Origin: Microbacterium mitrae
Lineage (GTDB): Bacteria; Actinomycetota; Actinomycetes; Actinomycetales; Microbacteriaceae
Length of the DNA: 64,000 nucleotides
Direction of reading: 5' to 3'
Assembly (NCBI RefSeq): GCF_008017445.1
Contig: NZ_VRSW01000006.1
Location: 1 to 64,000 of the forward strand
Positions within the stretch are counted from its first letter, which is position 1. Each line of letters opens with the position of its first letter. Positions 30,324 to 39,180 of the stretch are shown here, piece by piece. Under the pieces are notes generated by a model, which saw nothing but the letters and a program-made list of their open reading frames with translations, was not told the DNA's origin and made no database searches. The translations under genes and the position numbers were made by a program.

Positions 30324-31664
30324 ATGTCGAAGTTGACGCTCCTTTTAGAGGCAATATCAAGCCTCTCCGAGGCATGGGCCGATGCTTCTGATTCGAACGA
30401 TCTTTCGAGAAAGCAACTCATTTCGGCGATGGAGGCCGTTGGAGTCGCGAGGCGACGCCTCGATGCCGTGCAGGTCGATATCGCGGCGGGGCTTGCGAAA
30501 GAGTCACGCGCCGATCTCGGGGCAGACTCACTCGCGAAGCAACACGGATTTCGCACACCGGCGAAGATGCTCTCCACGACCCTCGGCGTCTCGACGGGCG
30601 ACGCAATACGTCTCATCAAGGTCGGCGAGAGCACCGCAGCGCGCACAGATCTCCTTGGCGCGCGACTGCCGGCAAAGTACCCACTCGTTGCCGCGGCCCT
30701 CGAAGCCGGAACACTCGGGGCGCCAGCCGCGTCACTCATCACGGTTCTCCTCGACCGGTGTCGCATGGCGGCCGGTGCGGCGCAAACCCAAGAAGGCGAA
30801 CGCATACTGGTCGAGTCGGCCACCGGCCTCGCAATCGACGACGTACGCAAGCTGATCGTGCGAGCCGAGGCGTGGCTCGATCCAGACGGGATTGAGCCAC
30901 GCGAGCAAGAACGGCAAGCACAACGATCACTCACCCTCTTCGAGCGAGACGGATTCGTTCACCTCACCGCAAAGTTCGATGTTGAGTCGGCCGCACCCAT
31001 CGTCTCGGCGCTACGGGGATATGTGAGTGCAACGTTCGCCGCGCGCAAAGAAGCGGTTGACCCCGAGGGAGACAAGCGTTCCGTCCCGATGTTGCAGGCC
31101 GACGCGCTCAGCCTGTTCTGCGCGCACATGCTCGAATGCAAGGCCAAAGGCCCCAATCTCGCCGGCGCAACGATCATCGTTCGCATGACGCTCACCGACT
31201 TACAAGACGAAACAAACACCGGGTCGGCGACCATCGACGGTATCGACCAGCCGATCAGCGCCAGCGCCGCACGCCGCATGGCCGCCAACGGCGGAACCAT
31301 CCCCTGCGTGCTCGGCAGCGAGAGCGAAATTCTCGACTGGGGTCGCGAAAAGCGGCTCTTCACCCGCGCGCAACGCCTCGCGCTCGCCGAACGCGACGGA
31401 GGCTGCGCGATGTGCGGATTACCGCCCGAAATGACCCGCGCGCATCACATTCGATGGTGGCAACGCGATCGCGGCCCAACCGACCTCGACAACGGCGTCC
31501 TGCTCTGCGAAACCTGCCATCACCGCATACACGACAACGACTGGAATATCCGCATCACCGGCACAGGTATCAAGGCCAAAGTGTGGTTCGTCCCGCCGCC
31601 CCATATCGACCCGCAAGGCACACCCCGCCTCGGCGGACGAGCCCGCTACGACCTCGCGGCCTAA
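30324..31664 (+). CDS. DUF222 / HNH endonuclease domain protein
   Basis: A 446-residue protein of the actinobacterial 13E12-repeat type. A long helical DUF222 region is followed by a C-terminal HNH domain with CAMCGLPPEM, AHHIRWW and LLCETCHHRIHDNDW; its cysteine pairs and histidines form the expected zinc/ββα-metal finger. Such proteins are abundant in Microbacteriaceae and mycobacteria, but their biological role is not established; DNA nicking or mobile-element functions have been proposed. A leaderless-type promoter precedes it. A short-unit repeat array starts directly after the stop. Confidence 0.9.
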   Translation: MSKLTLLLEAISSLSEAWADASDSNDLSRKQLISAMEAVGVARRRLDAVQVDIAAGLAKESRADLGADSLAKQHGFRTPAKMLSTTLGVSTGDAIRLIKVGESTAARTDLLGARLPAKYPLVAAALEAGTLGAPAASLITVLLDRCRMAAGAAQTQEGERILVESATGLAIDDVRKLIVRAEAWLDPDGIEPREQERQAQRSLTLFERDGFVHLTAKFDVESAAPIVSALRGYVSATFAARKEAVDPEGDKRSVPMLQADALSLFCAHMLECKAKGPNLAGATIIVRMTLTDLQDETNTGSATIDGIDQPISASAARRMAANGGTIPCVLGSESEILDWGREKRLFTRAQRLALAERDGGCAMCGLPPEMTRAHHIRWWQRDRGPTDLDNGVLLCETCHHRIHDNDWNIRITGTGIKAKVWFVPPPHIDPQGTPRLGGRARYDLAA

Positions 31665-31674
31665 CCGGGGAGCC

Positions 31675-31800
31675 GCAAGACAACCCGGCAGCCCGGCAAC
31701 CCGGCAGCCTGGCAATACAACCCGGCAGCCCGGCAGCCCGGCAAGACAGCCCGGCAGCCCGGCAATCCCGGGCGGGGCAATCCCGGGCGGGCAACCAACA
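31675..31800. repeat. CCCGGCAG-type short tandem repeat array
   Basis: At least eight imperfect copies of an 8-base unit related to CCCGGCAG, interspersed with AACCCGG and CAAGACA variants, fill this stretch, ending in two copies of GGGCAATCCCGGGCGG-like sequence. It occupies the first part of the 325-base spacer between the HNH gene and the amidohydrolase gene. The remaining spacer up to 31989 shows no clear gene. Confidence 0.85.
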
Positions 31801-31989
31801 CCCGGTGGAGCACCACGGTGAAACGACCGATCGAAAACTTCGCGCAAACGCGCCGCCGATTCGGGTGAAACGCGACACAAAACGCCGGTCGAAAGGAAGA
31901 AAACTCCATCCGAGCGCCCAAACCACCCCCGTCGATAGGGTGAAAAACAACCCACAAGCCAGGCGTGGGAATGAGCGGAGGAACATCTC

Positions 31990-33342
31990 GTGGCATCAAC
32001 CACAGCCATCGTCAACGGCGTCCTGATCGACGCGACGGGCGCCGCGCCCGTCGATAACGCCGTCATCGTCATCGTCGACGACACAATCACCGCAGCCGGC
32101 CCCGCAGCAGACATCACGGTTCCGGCCGATGCAACGATCATCGACGCCGCAGGCAAGTGGATCATCCCCGGACTCATGGACGCCAACGTCCACCTCGTCT
32201 CCGCCCGCACGCCCGACACGATCCTCGAATTCGAGGGCCGCTACGACGAACTCGTGCGCGAAGCCGCCGAAATCGCGCTCAAATACGGCCTCACCACCAT
32301 CTTCGACACGTGGGGTCCGGCCGGCCCCACCGCCGCGATCCGCGACCGCATCAACGCCGGAGAACTCGTCGGCTCGCGCATCTACATGGCCGGCAACATC
32401 CTCGGCCTCGGTGGCCCGCTCGCCGACGACTTCTTCCCCATCGGCTCCATCCTGGAACCAGCAACCATGGCGCGCATCAACGCGATCTGGGAGGAGGGAA
32501 CCGGCACGCACCTCGCGTACCTGACCCCCGCAGAGGTGAAAGAGGTCGTGCGCGACTATATCCAGCGCACGCGCCCCGACTTCATCAAATATGCCGCGAC
32601 CGACCACGTCGCAACCGGCTACCTCATGCTCTCAGAAGAATCGCAGCGCGCCATCGTCGAGGCGGCACACGAAGCTGGCCTCACCGTGCAGGCACACACC
32701 ACAACGGTGGAGAGCCTGCGCATCGAGGTCGAGCTCGGCGCCGACCTGCTGCAACACCCCGACGCCACCATCGGCCGCCTCATTCCCGATGACCTGCTCG
32801 ATACGATCGTGCAGAACCAGATTCCGTGCGCTGCACTGGTGCGCACAAAAGAGCACGAAGACTGGCTGATTGAGCAGTCGGGTGGCGCGATCGACGCGAT
32901 GATGAACAACCTCATCCAAAACGACAACGCCCTCATCGCCAAGGGTGCCCGCGTGCTGCTCACCACCGACGGCTTCGCCTACGGCCAGCGCGTGAAGAAT
33001 CACCCCGGGTTCCGCCCCGGCATTCGCGACAACGTGCCCGACATGCCAACCCAGATCGGCATCAGCCACTTCTTCTGGATTCGCGGCGCCGTGCAGCGTG
33101 GGCTCGACCCGATGGAAGCGCTCCGCTCGGCAACCAGCTACATCGCCGAGGCGTACCAGGTTGATGACCAGATCGGCACGCTCGTGCCAGGCAAGAAGGC
33201 TGACCTGTTGATCCTCACCGCCGATCCCCTCGCCGACCCCCGCAACTACCAACACATCGACACCGTCATGAAAGACGGCGCGGTCATCGATCGCGAAGCC
33301 CTCGGCCAAAACCTGCTGCTCGCCGACGACCCCGGTCTGTAA
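31990..33342 (+). CDS. Amidohydrolase-family protein with altered HxH motif
   Basis: A 450-residue amidohydrolase-superfamily protein. The usual metal motif HxH reads DANVH at 64-68, so the first histidine is replaced by asparagine. Other ligands appear intact: K200 (in FIKYAATDH), H236 (QAHTTT), H256 (LLQHPD) and D327 (TTDGF). The C-terminal GTLVPGKKADLLIL strand is typical of cyclic amidohydrolases and imidazolonepropionase-like members. The substrate is unknown. The GTG start is well supported by GGAGGA 8-10 bases upstream. It is transcribed alone and convergent with a DUF488 gene. Confidence 0.87.
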   Translation: MASTTAIVNGVLIDATGAAPVDNAVIVIVDDTITAAGPAADITVPADATIIDAAGKWIIPGLMDANVHLVSARTPDTILEFEGRYDELVREAAEIALKYGLTTIFDTWGPAGPTAAIRDRINAGELVGSRIYMAGNILGLGGPLADDFFPIGSILEPATMARINAIWEEGTGTHLAYLTPAEVKEVVRDYIQRTRPDFIKYAATDHVATGYLMLSEESQRAIVEAAHEAGLTVQAHTTTVESLRIEVELGADLLQHPDATIGRLIPDDLLDTIVQNQIPCAALVRTKEHEDWLIEQSGGAIDAMMNNLIQNDNALIAKGARVLLTTDGFAYGQRVKNHPGFRPGIRDNVPDMPTQIGISHFFWIRGAVQRGLDPMEALRSATSYIAEAYQVDDQIGTLVPGKKADLLILTADPLADPRNYQHIDTVMKDGAVIDREALGQNLLLADDPGL

Positions 33343-33353
33343 GCAGCACCTCC

Positions 33354-33388
33354 GACGTACCCGGCGCCGTCCCTACGCCGGGTACGTC
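33354..33388. terminator. Bidirectional terminator hairpin
   Basis: Perfect 13-base arms GACGTACCCGGCG (33354-33366) and CGCCGGGTACGTC (33376-33388). It follows the amidohydrolase stop and overlaps the last codons of the convergent DUF488 gene. Confidence 0.8.
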
Positions 33389-33903
33389 ACCTCTCCATCA
33401 GCGCCCACAATCGCGCCCTCGCTCAACTGGGCAGAGACCAGGTTCCGCTCGCCCATGATGTGACAAACCTCATGCCCGCGCGCGAGCAGATAGTCGGTGA
33501 TGATGCGGCGATGGCACCGCCACCACACCGCCTCCGAACACATCAGTGCCAGCCGCCGCTCGCTCCCCGCCGCGATCACCTCATCCAGCGCCGCGGCAAA
33601 ATCGGGCGACAATGCGTGGTCGGCATAGTTGTGAAAGCTGCGATTTTGCCACCACGCGTTCACCGCGAACGGCACGGTGTGACTCACCGGCCGACGGCCC
33701 GTCAGAGCCTGAAACCGCTCGACCGCGATGCCTTCCGCCGCGAGCGCCGGCGCCAGCACCTCGGCGTTGAACCAGGGGTACCGCGTCGAGCCCGGCAACT
33801 TGCGCACGTCAACGACGAGCTGAATGTCGGAACCATGAAGCAGACTGATGAAGTCGCCAAGAGCCAGCGTGGAATGGCCGATGGTGAAGAAGGATTCACT
33901 CAT
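33373..33903 (-). CDS. DUF488-family protein
   Basis: A 176-residue protein of the DUF488 family. The family pattern is visible: FTIGHSTLALGDFISLL at the N-terminus, VVDVRKLPGSTRYPWF with the conserved arginine, and LALMCSEAVWWRCHRRII with C and CHR. The function of the family is unknown; a conserved cysteine and basic residues suggest nucleic-acid or nucleotide binding. The ATG at 33903 overlaps the upstream DUF2945-like gene by 8 bases, so the two form an operon. Confidence 0.85.
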   Translation of the reverse strand: MSESFFTIGHSTLALGDFISLLHGSDIQLVVDVRKLPGSTRYPWFNAEVLAPALAAEGIAVERFQALTGRRPVSHTVPFAVNAWWQNRSFHNYADHALSPDFAAALDEVIAAGSERRLALMCSEAVWWRCHRRIITDYLLARGHEVCHIMGERNLVSAQLSEGAIVGADGEVTYPA

Positions 33904-34111
33904 CGAGGTGGGTGAGCGCACTGCCCTTGTGCGCCGCGATGTGATCGGTCTTATCGCTCTTGATTTCGTACTGCGGCTCGTGTGGCGAGGCGTGATGCGT
34001 GTAGCCCTTGTAATCGAAGTTCGCCGTGTGCACCGCGATGATGGTTCCGCTCACGCGCCCCGCCTCGGAGTTCCACCCAACGTGGTCACCAACCGCGAAT
34101 TGCTCACCCAT
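33896..34111 (-). CDS. DUF2945-like small protein (Tudor-type fold)
   Basis: A 71-residue protein starting MGEQFAVGDHVGWNSEAGRV and containing YEIKSDKTDHIAAHKGSAL. This is characteristic of the small DUF2945 / hypervirulence-associated Tudor-domain family. Its function is unknown. The ATG has GGGAGG 8 bases upstream, which decides this start against a longer frame. The stop overlaps the DUF488 start, and this pairing of two small proteins suggests a joint role. Confidence 0.8.
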   Translation of the reverse strand: MGEQFAVGDHVGWNSEAGRVSGTIIAVHTANFDYKGYTHHASPHEPQYEIKSDKTDHIAAHKGSALTHLDE

Positions 34112-34504
34112 GACAGCATCCTCCCAACGCTCATCGCCGAGGACAAGCCATGCGAGCAAAACACCGAAAGTTCTCCCCAGCTGTGGATAACTCGGTGGAT
34201 AACCTGTGAAGAAGCGCCCATAGGTTGTTCATAGACCCGGGGATAACTGTGTAAATCGAAAGCACCATCGAAACTACACGCATGTAATTTGATCGCTGAT
34301 CACGTGTTCCCTTCACCGCGCCTGATACTCCGTCCTGCCCAACTCATCCACAGGTTCCACACCCTCACGCGGTTAGCATTGACCCACATACTCGACGCGA
34401 GATAGCGACAGAAAGGTCCGCCCTTTGATCGACACGCTCGACACGACGGCGCTGTCCGCACCGATTGATCCAAGCGTGCGCGGAGGATGGGTAGGCCGAA
34501 TGTG
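34112..34504. other. Spacer with several DnaA-box-like sites
   Basis: A spacer of about 390 bases without a convincing long gene. It contains TGTGGATAA (34182-34190, exact complement of the DnaA box TTATCCACA), GGTGGATAA (34194-34202, one mismatch), GGGGATAAC near 34239-34247 (weaker) and TCATCCACA (34344-34352, one mismatch). A candidate -35 TTGACC lies at 34379-34384. Neither dnaA nor dnaN is nearby, so this is not taken as the chromosomal origin. Confidence 0.5.
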
Positions 34505-34505
34505 A
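34425..34505 (+). CDS. Possible 26-residue leader peptide
   Basis: A TTG codon with GAAAGG 8 bases upstream opens a 26-codon frame (LIDTLDTTALSAPIDP...GGWVGRM). Its TGA overlaps the ATG of the next gene by one base (TGATG). It may serve translational coupling, or be the original N-terminus of the next protein separated by a frameshift. Evidence is limited to signal spacing. Confidence 0.3.
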   Translation: MIDTLDTTALSAPIDPSVRGGWVGRM

Positions 34506-34861
34506 TGGCCAACTTTGTCGATGGCGCCAGCGCCTTCGACGTCGAACTCGTCGACAACTGGGCAATTCTCTCCACACCCGGCCCGTTCGATCGGCTCGAC
34601 CCTGAAGCATGGAACCGCCGAGTCGCCGCCGTCAACGCGATCCTCGCGAAAGTGGATCAGTGGGCGCGCTGGCGTGATGACCGAGTAACGAACAGCACGG
34701 ATTCGGGCAGCCAGACAGCCACCGAAGTCGCCCCAGAAGGCCGCCGGCTCAGAGGTGGCAGCGGCGTTCAAGGCTGTCTTCTCGGGTTGCTCGGGATCAT
34801 CGTCGTTGGCGCGATTATCTTCCTCCCCTTCCTGCTGCCCGCGATTCTGGAAAGCCTGTAG
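34505..34861 (+). CDS. Uncharacterised small protein with C-terminal membrane anchor
   Basis: A 118-residue protein. The soluble N-terminal part begins MANFVDGASAFDVELVDNW and contains a predicted helix rich in tryptophan and arginine (WNRRVAAVNAI, DQWARWRDD). The C-terminus is a strongly hydrophobic segment starting CLLGLLGIIVVGAIIF that should form one membrane span. No family was recognised. Start sites at 34487 and 34502 are also open in frame; the ATG at 34505 is preferred because of TGATG coupling to a short upstream frame. A 166-base spacer without obvious content separates it from the MMPL gene. Confidence 0.55.
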   Translation: MANFVDGASAFDVELVDNWAILSTPGPFDRLDPEAWNRRVAAVNAILAKVDQWARWRDDRVTNSTDSGSQTATEVAPEGRRLRGGSGVQGCLLGLLGIIVVGAIIFLPFLLPAILESL

Positions 34862-35027
34862 TCCGGGCGCGCACGCCGCCACCACAACCGCCACGCAGGG
34901 CCACCGCCCAAGGCAACCAACCAGCGCCGCCACCCAGCGAAGCCTCCCGCGCATCACCCATTTGGATGATGTTTAGTTCCCCCACATTCGCGATGTTTCG
35001 ACGCCTCATTCTTGGTGGGCTGGAACC

Positions 35028-37199
35028 ATGGCTCGCTCTGACACACTCTCCCGCTTCGCCGGCACGCTCACCTCACGAAAGGGCGCCTGGGTTTCACTCA
35101 CGCTCGGCCTGCTCGTCATGGTGCTGCTGTTCGGCGCCTTCGGCTCGGCGCACGCTCCGGCCGGCAACGCACAGGCACCAACCGACTCTGAGTCGGCGGT
35201 CGCCAGCGAACTCATGGCGAAGTTTCCCGACGCTGACGAACAATCGGTGATTGTGCTCGCCACCCGCACCGATGGTTCCGCCCTCACCCCCGCCGACACC
35301 GACGCGCTCACCGCACTGCTGCCCGCGCTCGACGAGTCGGCGCCCGCGCCGGCATCGGGGCCGATCATGAGCGAAGACGGCGAGGCTGCGATCATGCTCA
35401 ACCCGATCACGGTTGGCGCGAACAACACCGAGACCGCCGATGTCGTCGAAGCGCTACGCACCACGCTCGCGGCCAATCCGATCGACGGGCTGAGCCTGCT
35501 CGTCACGGGCGGTCCGGCGTTTGGCGCGGACATTGCTGCGGCGTTCGACGGCGCCAACTTCACCCTGCTGTTGGTGACGATCCTCATCGTTGCGCTGCTG
35601 CTCATCATCACGTACCGCTCCCCCATTCTTTGGCTGTTGCCACTCACCGTCGTCGCGCTCGCCGACGGTCTCGCCGGCCGCGTCACCGCCGCCGCTGGCG
35701 CTGCGTTTGACCTGCAGTTCGACGCCGGAATCATCAGCGTGCTCGTGTTCGGTGCCGGCACCAACTACGCACTGCTGCTGATCTCGCGCTATCGCGAAGA
35801 ACTCCTCGCGCACACCGATCACCGCGCAGCGCTCAGCACCGCCTGGCGCAAGACGGCACCGGCGATCATCGCCTCGAACGTCACGGTCGTACTCTCGCTG
35901 TTGACCCTGGTGCTCGCCGTCATTCCCGGCACTCACGGCCTCGGCGTCTCCTCAGCCCTTGGCCTCCTCATCGCCCTCGCCGCCGTGCTGCTCGTGTTGC
36001 CGCCGCTGCTCGCGGTGTGCGGCCGCCGCGTGTTCTGGCCCTTCGTTCCGCGCCCCGCAAGCGCGGCGGAACCACGTGGTTCCGTCACGAGCACCACCCG
36101 CCCCGGCGTCTGGCGCCGCGTTGCGAGCGCGGTGGTCGGACGCCCGATTCCCAGCCTGATCGCGGGCGTCGCGGTACTCGGCATCATGATGACCGGGCTC
36201 TTCGGAACCACGATTGGACTGGATCAGGTCGAGAAGTTCCGCGTGCAGTCGGAGTCGGCCACCGGCCTCGAGGTGCTCTCGGAGCACTTTGCGCCCGGTG
36301 AGGCGCAACCGATTTACGTGATCGCGAACGCCGATTACGCCGATGAGGTGGTTGCGGCCGTCTCCGATGTGGATGGCGTCGTGCGCGCCCATTCCATCGA
36401 AACCACGGCGGATGGCGCCCTCAGCAAGATCATGGTGACGAGCGAATTCGCCCCCAGTAGCGACGCGAGCCTGGCGCAGATCAACGAGCTACGCGGCGCC
36501 GTGCACGAGATCGACGGCGCGAATGCCGTGGTCGGCGGAGCCGTCGCAACCGACGTTGACGCGCGCACCGGCAACCAGGCCGACCTGTGGCTCGTCGCCC
36601 CGCTGATTCTCGCGGTCAGCTTTATCGTGTTGTTGTTCCTGCTGCGCTCAATCGTCGCGCCGGTGATCCTGCTCATCGTGAACGTTGCCAGCGCGATCGC
36701 CGCCATCGGCGCGGGTGCGTGGCTCAGCCGCGTGCTCTTTGACCAGCACGCTCTCGATCTGCAGGTTCCGCTGCTCGCGTTCTTGTTCTTGGTCGCGCTC
36801 GGCATCGACTACACGATCTTCCTGGTGCATCGTGCCCGTACCGAAGCCGGCACCCGCGGCACGCGTGCCGGCATGGTCGAGGCCGTCGCGCGCACCGGCA
36901 GCGTCATCACTAGCGCTGGCATCGTGCTCGCCGGCGTGTTCGCCGCTCTCGGCGTGCTGCCGCTCGTGACTCTTGGCCAGCTCGGGCTCATCGTTGGCGT
37001 CGGCGTGATCGTTGACACCCTCATGGTGCGCACCGTGATTGTTCCGGCACTCTTCTCGCTCGTCGGCGACAAGATGTGGTGGCCCTCCAACCCCGAGACC
37101 GAAGGCCGAAGCGCCGCAAGCGCGAGCGTTGCTGGGGTTGAGAGCCCCGACAACGGAACCATCGCAGCCCCCGAGTTCGCGCTCAACGAGGCAGAATGA
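35028..37199 (+). CDS. MMPL-family transporter
   Basis: A 723-residue RND-type MMPL membrane protein. One N-terminal span is followed by an extracytoplasmic loop (about 40-180), then two blocks of about five to six spans (180-340 and 510-690). Family-like polar motifs are FGAGTNYALLLISRYRE and ALGIDYTIFLVHRAR. It probably exports a lipid or hydrophobic compound using the proton gradient. The start codon follows a weak GGTGGGC site. It is directly followed by a histidine kinase and a response regulator, with 4 bases between stop and start, so a sensory system probably controls it. Confidence 0.9.
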   Translation: MARSDTLSRFAGTLTSRKGAWVSLTLGLLVMVLLFGAFGSAHAPAGNAQAPTDSESAVASELMAKFPDADEQSVIVLATRTDGSALTPADTDALTALLPALDESAPAPASGPIMSEDGEAAIMLNPITVGANNTETADVVEALRTTLAANPIDGLSLLVTGGPAFGADIAAAFDGANFTLLLVTILIVALLLIITYRSPILWLLPLTVVALADGLAGRVTAAAGAAFDLQFDAGIISVLVFGAGTNYALLLISRYREELLAHTDHRAALSTAWRKTAPAIIASNVTVVLSLLTLVLAVIPGTHGLGVSSALGLLIALAAVLLVLPPLLAVCGRRVFWPFVPRPASAAEPRGSVTSTTRPGVWRRVASAVVGRPIPSLIAGVAVLGIMMTGLFGTTIGLDQVEKFRVQSESATGLEVLSEHFAPGEAQPIYVIANADYADEVVAAVSDVDGVVRAHSIETTADGALSKIMVTSEFAPSSDASLAQINELRGAVHEIDGANAVVGGAVATDVDARTGNQADLWLVAPLILAVSFIVLLFLLRSIVAPVILLIVNVASAIAAIGAGAWLSRVLFDQHALDLQVPLLAFLFLVALGIDYTIFLVHRARTEAGTRGTRAGMVEAVARTGSVITSAGIVLAGVFAALGVLPLVTLGQLGLIVGVGVIVDTLMVRTVIVPALFSLVGDKMWWPSNPETEGRSAASASVAGVESPDNGTIAAPEFALNEAE

Positions 37200-37203
37200 G
37201 CGC

Positions 37204-38451
37204 ATGAGTCTCATCGACACACCGCTCGCGCACCCGACTCCGGCGGTCGCCGGAGCACGGGGCGCGACGGTGCGGGCGATGGCGATCGGCCAGCACGCGA
37301 TGCTGCTCCTGCTGGTGATCATCGGCATCGTGCGGGCGATCTCACAGGGCACGGCACCCGCCGCCGCGATCGCCGCTGGGCTCGCCCTCATCGCCTGGCA
37401 CACCGTCGCGAGCCTCATGCCCAAGCGCGCCCGCACCACCCGGTGGTACGCGCTGTGGCTGGTGGGCTTCGCGATCGCGTGGCTCGTTGCCGTGGCCGTC
37501 TCGCCCGAGTTCGTCTGGGTTTCGTTTGTGCTGTGGATTCTCGCCGGGCACCTGTTGCCGCTCGCGTGGGGTCTCACGTTCTCGGCCTTCGTGCTGACCG
37601 TCGTGATCGTCGCCCCGATTTTGCACCACGGAACCACGAGCTACGCCAACGTTTTCGGCCCCCTGATCGGCGGCGTCTTTGCGTTCGGAATCTCCCGCGG
37701 CTACCTCAAGCTGCTGCGCGACGCGGCGGAGCGCGAGCGCCTGGTCGCTTCGCTCACCCGGGCTCAGGAAGAAATGACGCAGCTGCAGGGCGAGCTCGCG
37801 ACGGCGCAACGGGAGTCGGGTGCAATCGCCGAGCGCACCCGCATCTCCCGTGATATTCACGACACCGTCGCGCAGGCGCTCTCCTCCATCCGACTGCTCG
37901 CGCACGCCGGCGCCGACCGCACCGCCGACCCCGAGGCGGAACGGACGCTCGGTCAGGTGGAGTCGCTCGCCAGCGACAGCCTCTCCGATGTGCGACGCAT
38001 TGTCGCCTCTCTCGCACCGCGCGAGCTCGAAGACGATGCGCTCACCGCAGCGCTCGGCCGCATGCTCACGCGTCTGCATGACGAGACGGGTATCGGCACC
38101 ACACTTCATGTCGATGACACCCTGCCACTGCTACCCACCGACATCGAGGTCGCCCTGCTGCGTACCGCCCAGTCGGCACTCGCCAATGTGCGCCTGCACG
38201 CCAACGCGCAGCGCGTCGTGATGAGTATGGTCGATGCCGGCGACACGGTGCGCCTCGACATTATCGACGATGGTTCCGGCTTCGACGCGGCGGCCTGGGA
38301 GACCAGCACCGACGCCCGGTCATCCAGCTTTGGCATTCGCTTCATGCGGGCACGCCTGCGAGAGCTCGGCGGCGGGCTCGATGTCGAGAGCGCACCCGGC
38401 GAAGGCACCGCGCTCTCCGTTCATCTCCCCATGCTGAGGAGTACCCCGTGA
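37204..38451 (+). CDS. NarL-type sensor histidine kinase
   Basis: A 415-residue kinase. About five hydrophobic spans occupy residues 25-175, with almost no extracellular domain, as in intramembrane-sensing kinases. The HisKA_3 phosphoacceptor is H219 in RISRDIHDTVAQALSSI. The C-terminal ATPase domain contains the N-box NVRLHANAQ and the G-box IDDGSGFD. It should phosphorylate the response regulator encoded next, whose GTG overlaps its stop by 4 bases. Its position behind the MMPL gene suggests sensing of membrane or lipid stress. Confidence 0.9.
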   Translation: MSLIDTPLAHPTPAVAGARGATVRAMAIGQHAMLLLLVIIGIVRAISQGTAPAAAIAAGLALIAWHTVASLMPKRARTTRWYALWLVGFAIAWLVAVAVSPEFVWVSFVLWILAGHLLPLAWGLTFSAFVLTVVIVAPILHHGTTSYANVFGPLIGGVFAFGISRGYLKLLRDAAERERLVASLTRAQEEMTQLQGELATAQRESGAIAERTRISRDIHDTVAQALSSIRLLAHAGADRTADPEAERTLGQVESLASDSLSDVRRIVASLAPRELEDDALTAALGRMLTRLHDETGIGTTLHVDDTLPLLPTDIEVALLRTAQSALANVRLHANAQRVVMSMVDAGDTVRLDIIDDGSGFDAAAWETSTDARSSSFGIRFMRARLRELGGGLDVESAPGEGTALSVHLPMLRSTP

Positions 38452-39062
38452 CCACCGTGCTGATCGTCGATGACCACCCCGTGGTGCGCAGCGGACTGCG
38501 CGCCGTGCTGAGCAGCGACACCATCGAAGTGATCGGTGAGGCGGCGACGGGCGAAGAGGCAATCGCGCTCGCCACGCACCTCAACCCCGACGTGGTGCTG
38601 TGCGATTTGCGCCTCGGGGATGGCATTGACGGCGTGCAGACGACGGCCGCGTTGCGCGCACTCCAGCCCGCGCCTGCCGTGTTGATCCTCACCACCTACG
38701 ACCGCGACGCCGAAATTCTCGGCGCCATCGAGGCGGGCGCTGCCGGCTACCTGCTCAAAGATGTCGCGCCCGAGACGATCGCCGACGGCATCGTGCGCGC
38801 CGCGGCCGGTGACATGGTATTGGCGCCGAGCCTCGCCTCACGCGTGCTGCGCACCATGCGCCAGCCCATGCCCAAGCTCACCGACCGTGAAGTCGAAGTG
38901 CTTCGCCTACTGGCCACTGGTTCCACGAACCGCGAAATCGCGCGTGCGCTCTTCGTAACCGAGGCGACCGTGAAGAGTCACCTCGCGCACATCTTCACCA
39001 AGCTCGGCGTCGACAGTCGCTCCCGCGCCATTCACGTCGCCCGCGAGACCGGCCTCATCTAA
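38448..39062 (+). CDS. NarL/FixJ-family response regulator
   Basis: A 204-residue regulator. The receiver domain has the acidic pocket DDH at 8-10 and the phosphoacceptor D53; the LTTYD and LLKD segments carry the switch threonine and lysine. A LuxR-type helix-turn-helix closes the protein (LTDREVEVLRLLATGSTNREIA ... KSHLAHIFTKLG). It is coupled to the kinase gene by a GTGA overlap. Likely target: its own MMPL operon, but no repeat operator is obvious near 34.9-35.0 kb. Confidence 0.93.
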   Translation: MTTVLIVDDHPVVRSGLRAVLSSDTIEVIGEAATGEEAIALATHLNPDVVLCDLRLGDGIDGVQTTAALRALQPAPAVLILTTYDRDAEILGAIEAGAAGYLLKDVAPETIADGIVRAAAGDMVLAPSLASRVLRTMRQPMPKLTDREVEVLRLLATGSTNREIARALFVTEATVKSHLAHIFTKLGVDSRSRAIHVARETGLI

Positions 39063-39113
39063 CTGGTTCCCTCACGGAGATCACCACCCGATTCGCCCCA
39101 ATTTTTCTCGGGT

Positions 39114-39140
39114 TGTCGATTTATGCGGGGCTGATCCGTC
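39114..39140 (+). promoter_or_regulatory. ECF42-type promoter
   Basis: TGTCGA at 39114-39119 and CGTC at 39137-39140 are separated by 17 bases. This fits the promoter described for ECF42 sigma factors (TGTCGA in the -35 region and CGA/TC in the -10). It precedes the YCII gene by about 40 bases and points to autoregulation by the sigma factor of the same operon. Confidence 0.7.
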
Positions 39141-39180
39141 ACTCTAATAACGGGCGCCCGCCCGAGAAAGTGGTGACAAC

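Noticed and set aside
31570..31999. Repetitive glycine/alanine/cysteine-rich frames through the CCCGGCAG array
   Set aside because: They only translate the short DNA repeat; there is no start context or conserved domain.
34182..34352. DnaA-box cluster as the chromosomal origin
   Set aside because: No dnaA, dnaN, rpmH or gyrase genes are near, and only one box is exact.
37039..37203. N-terminal extension of the first histidine kinase into the MMPL gene
   Set aside because: The extra 55 codons overlap the MMPL reading frame; the ATG at 37204 starts just after its stop and gives a normal protein.
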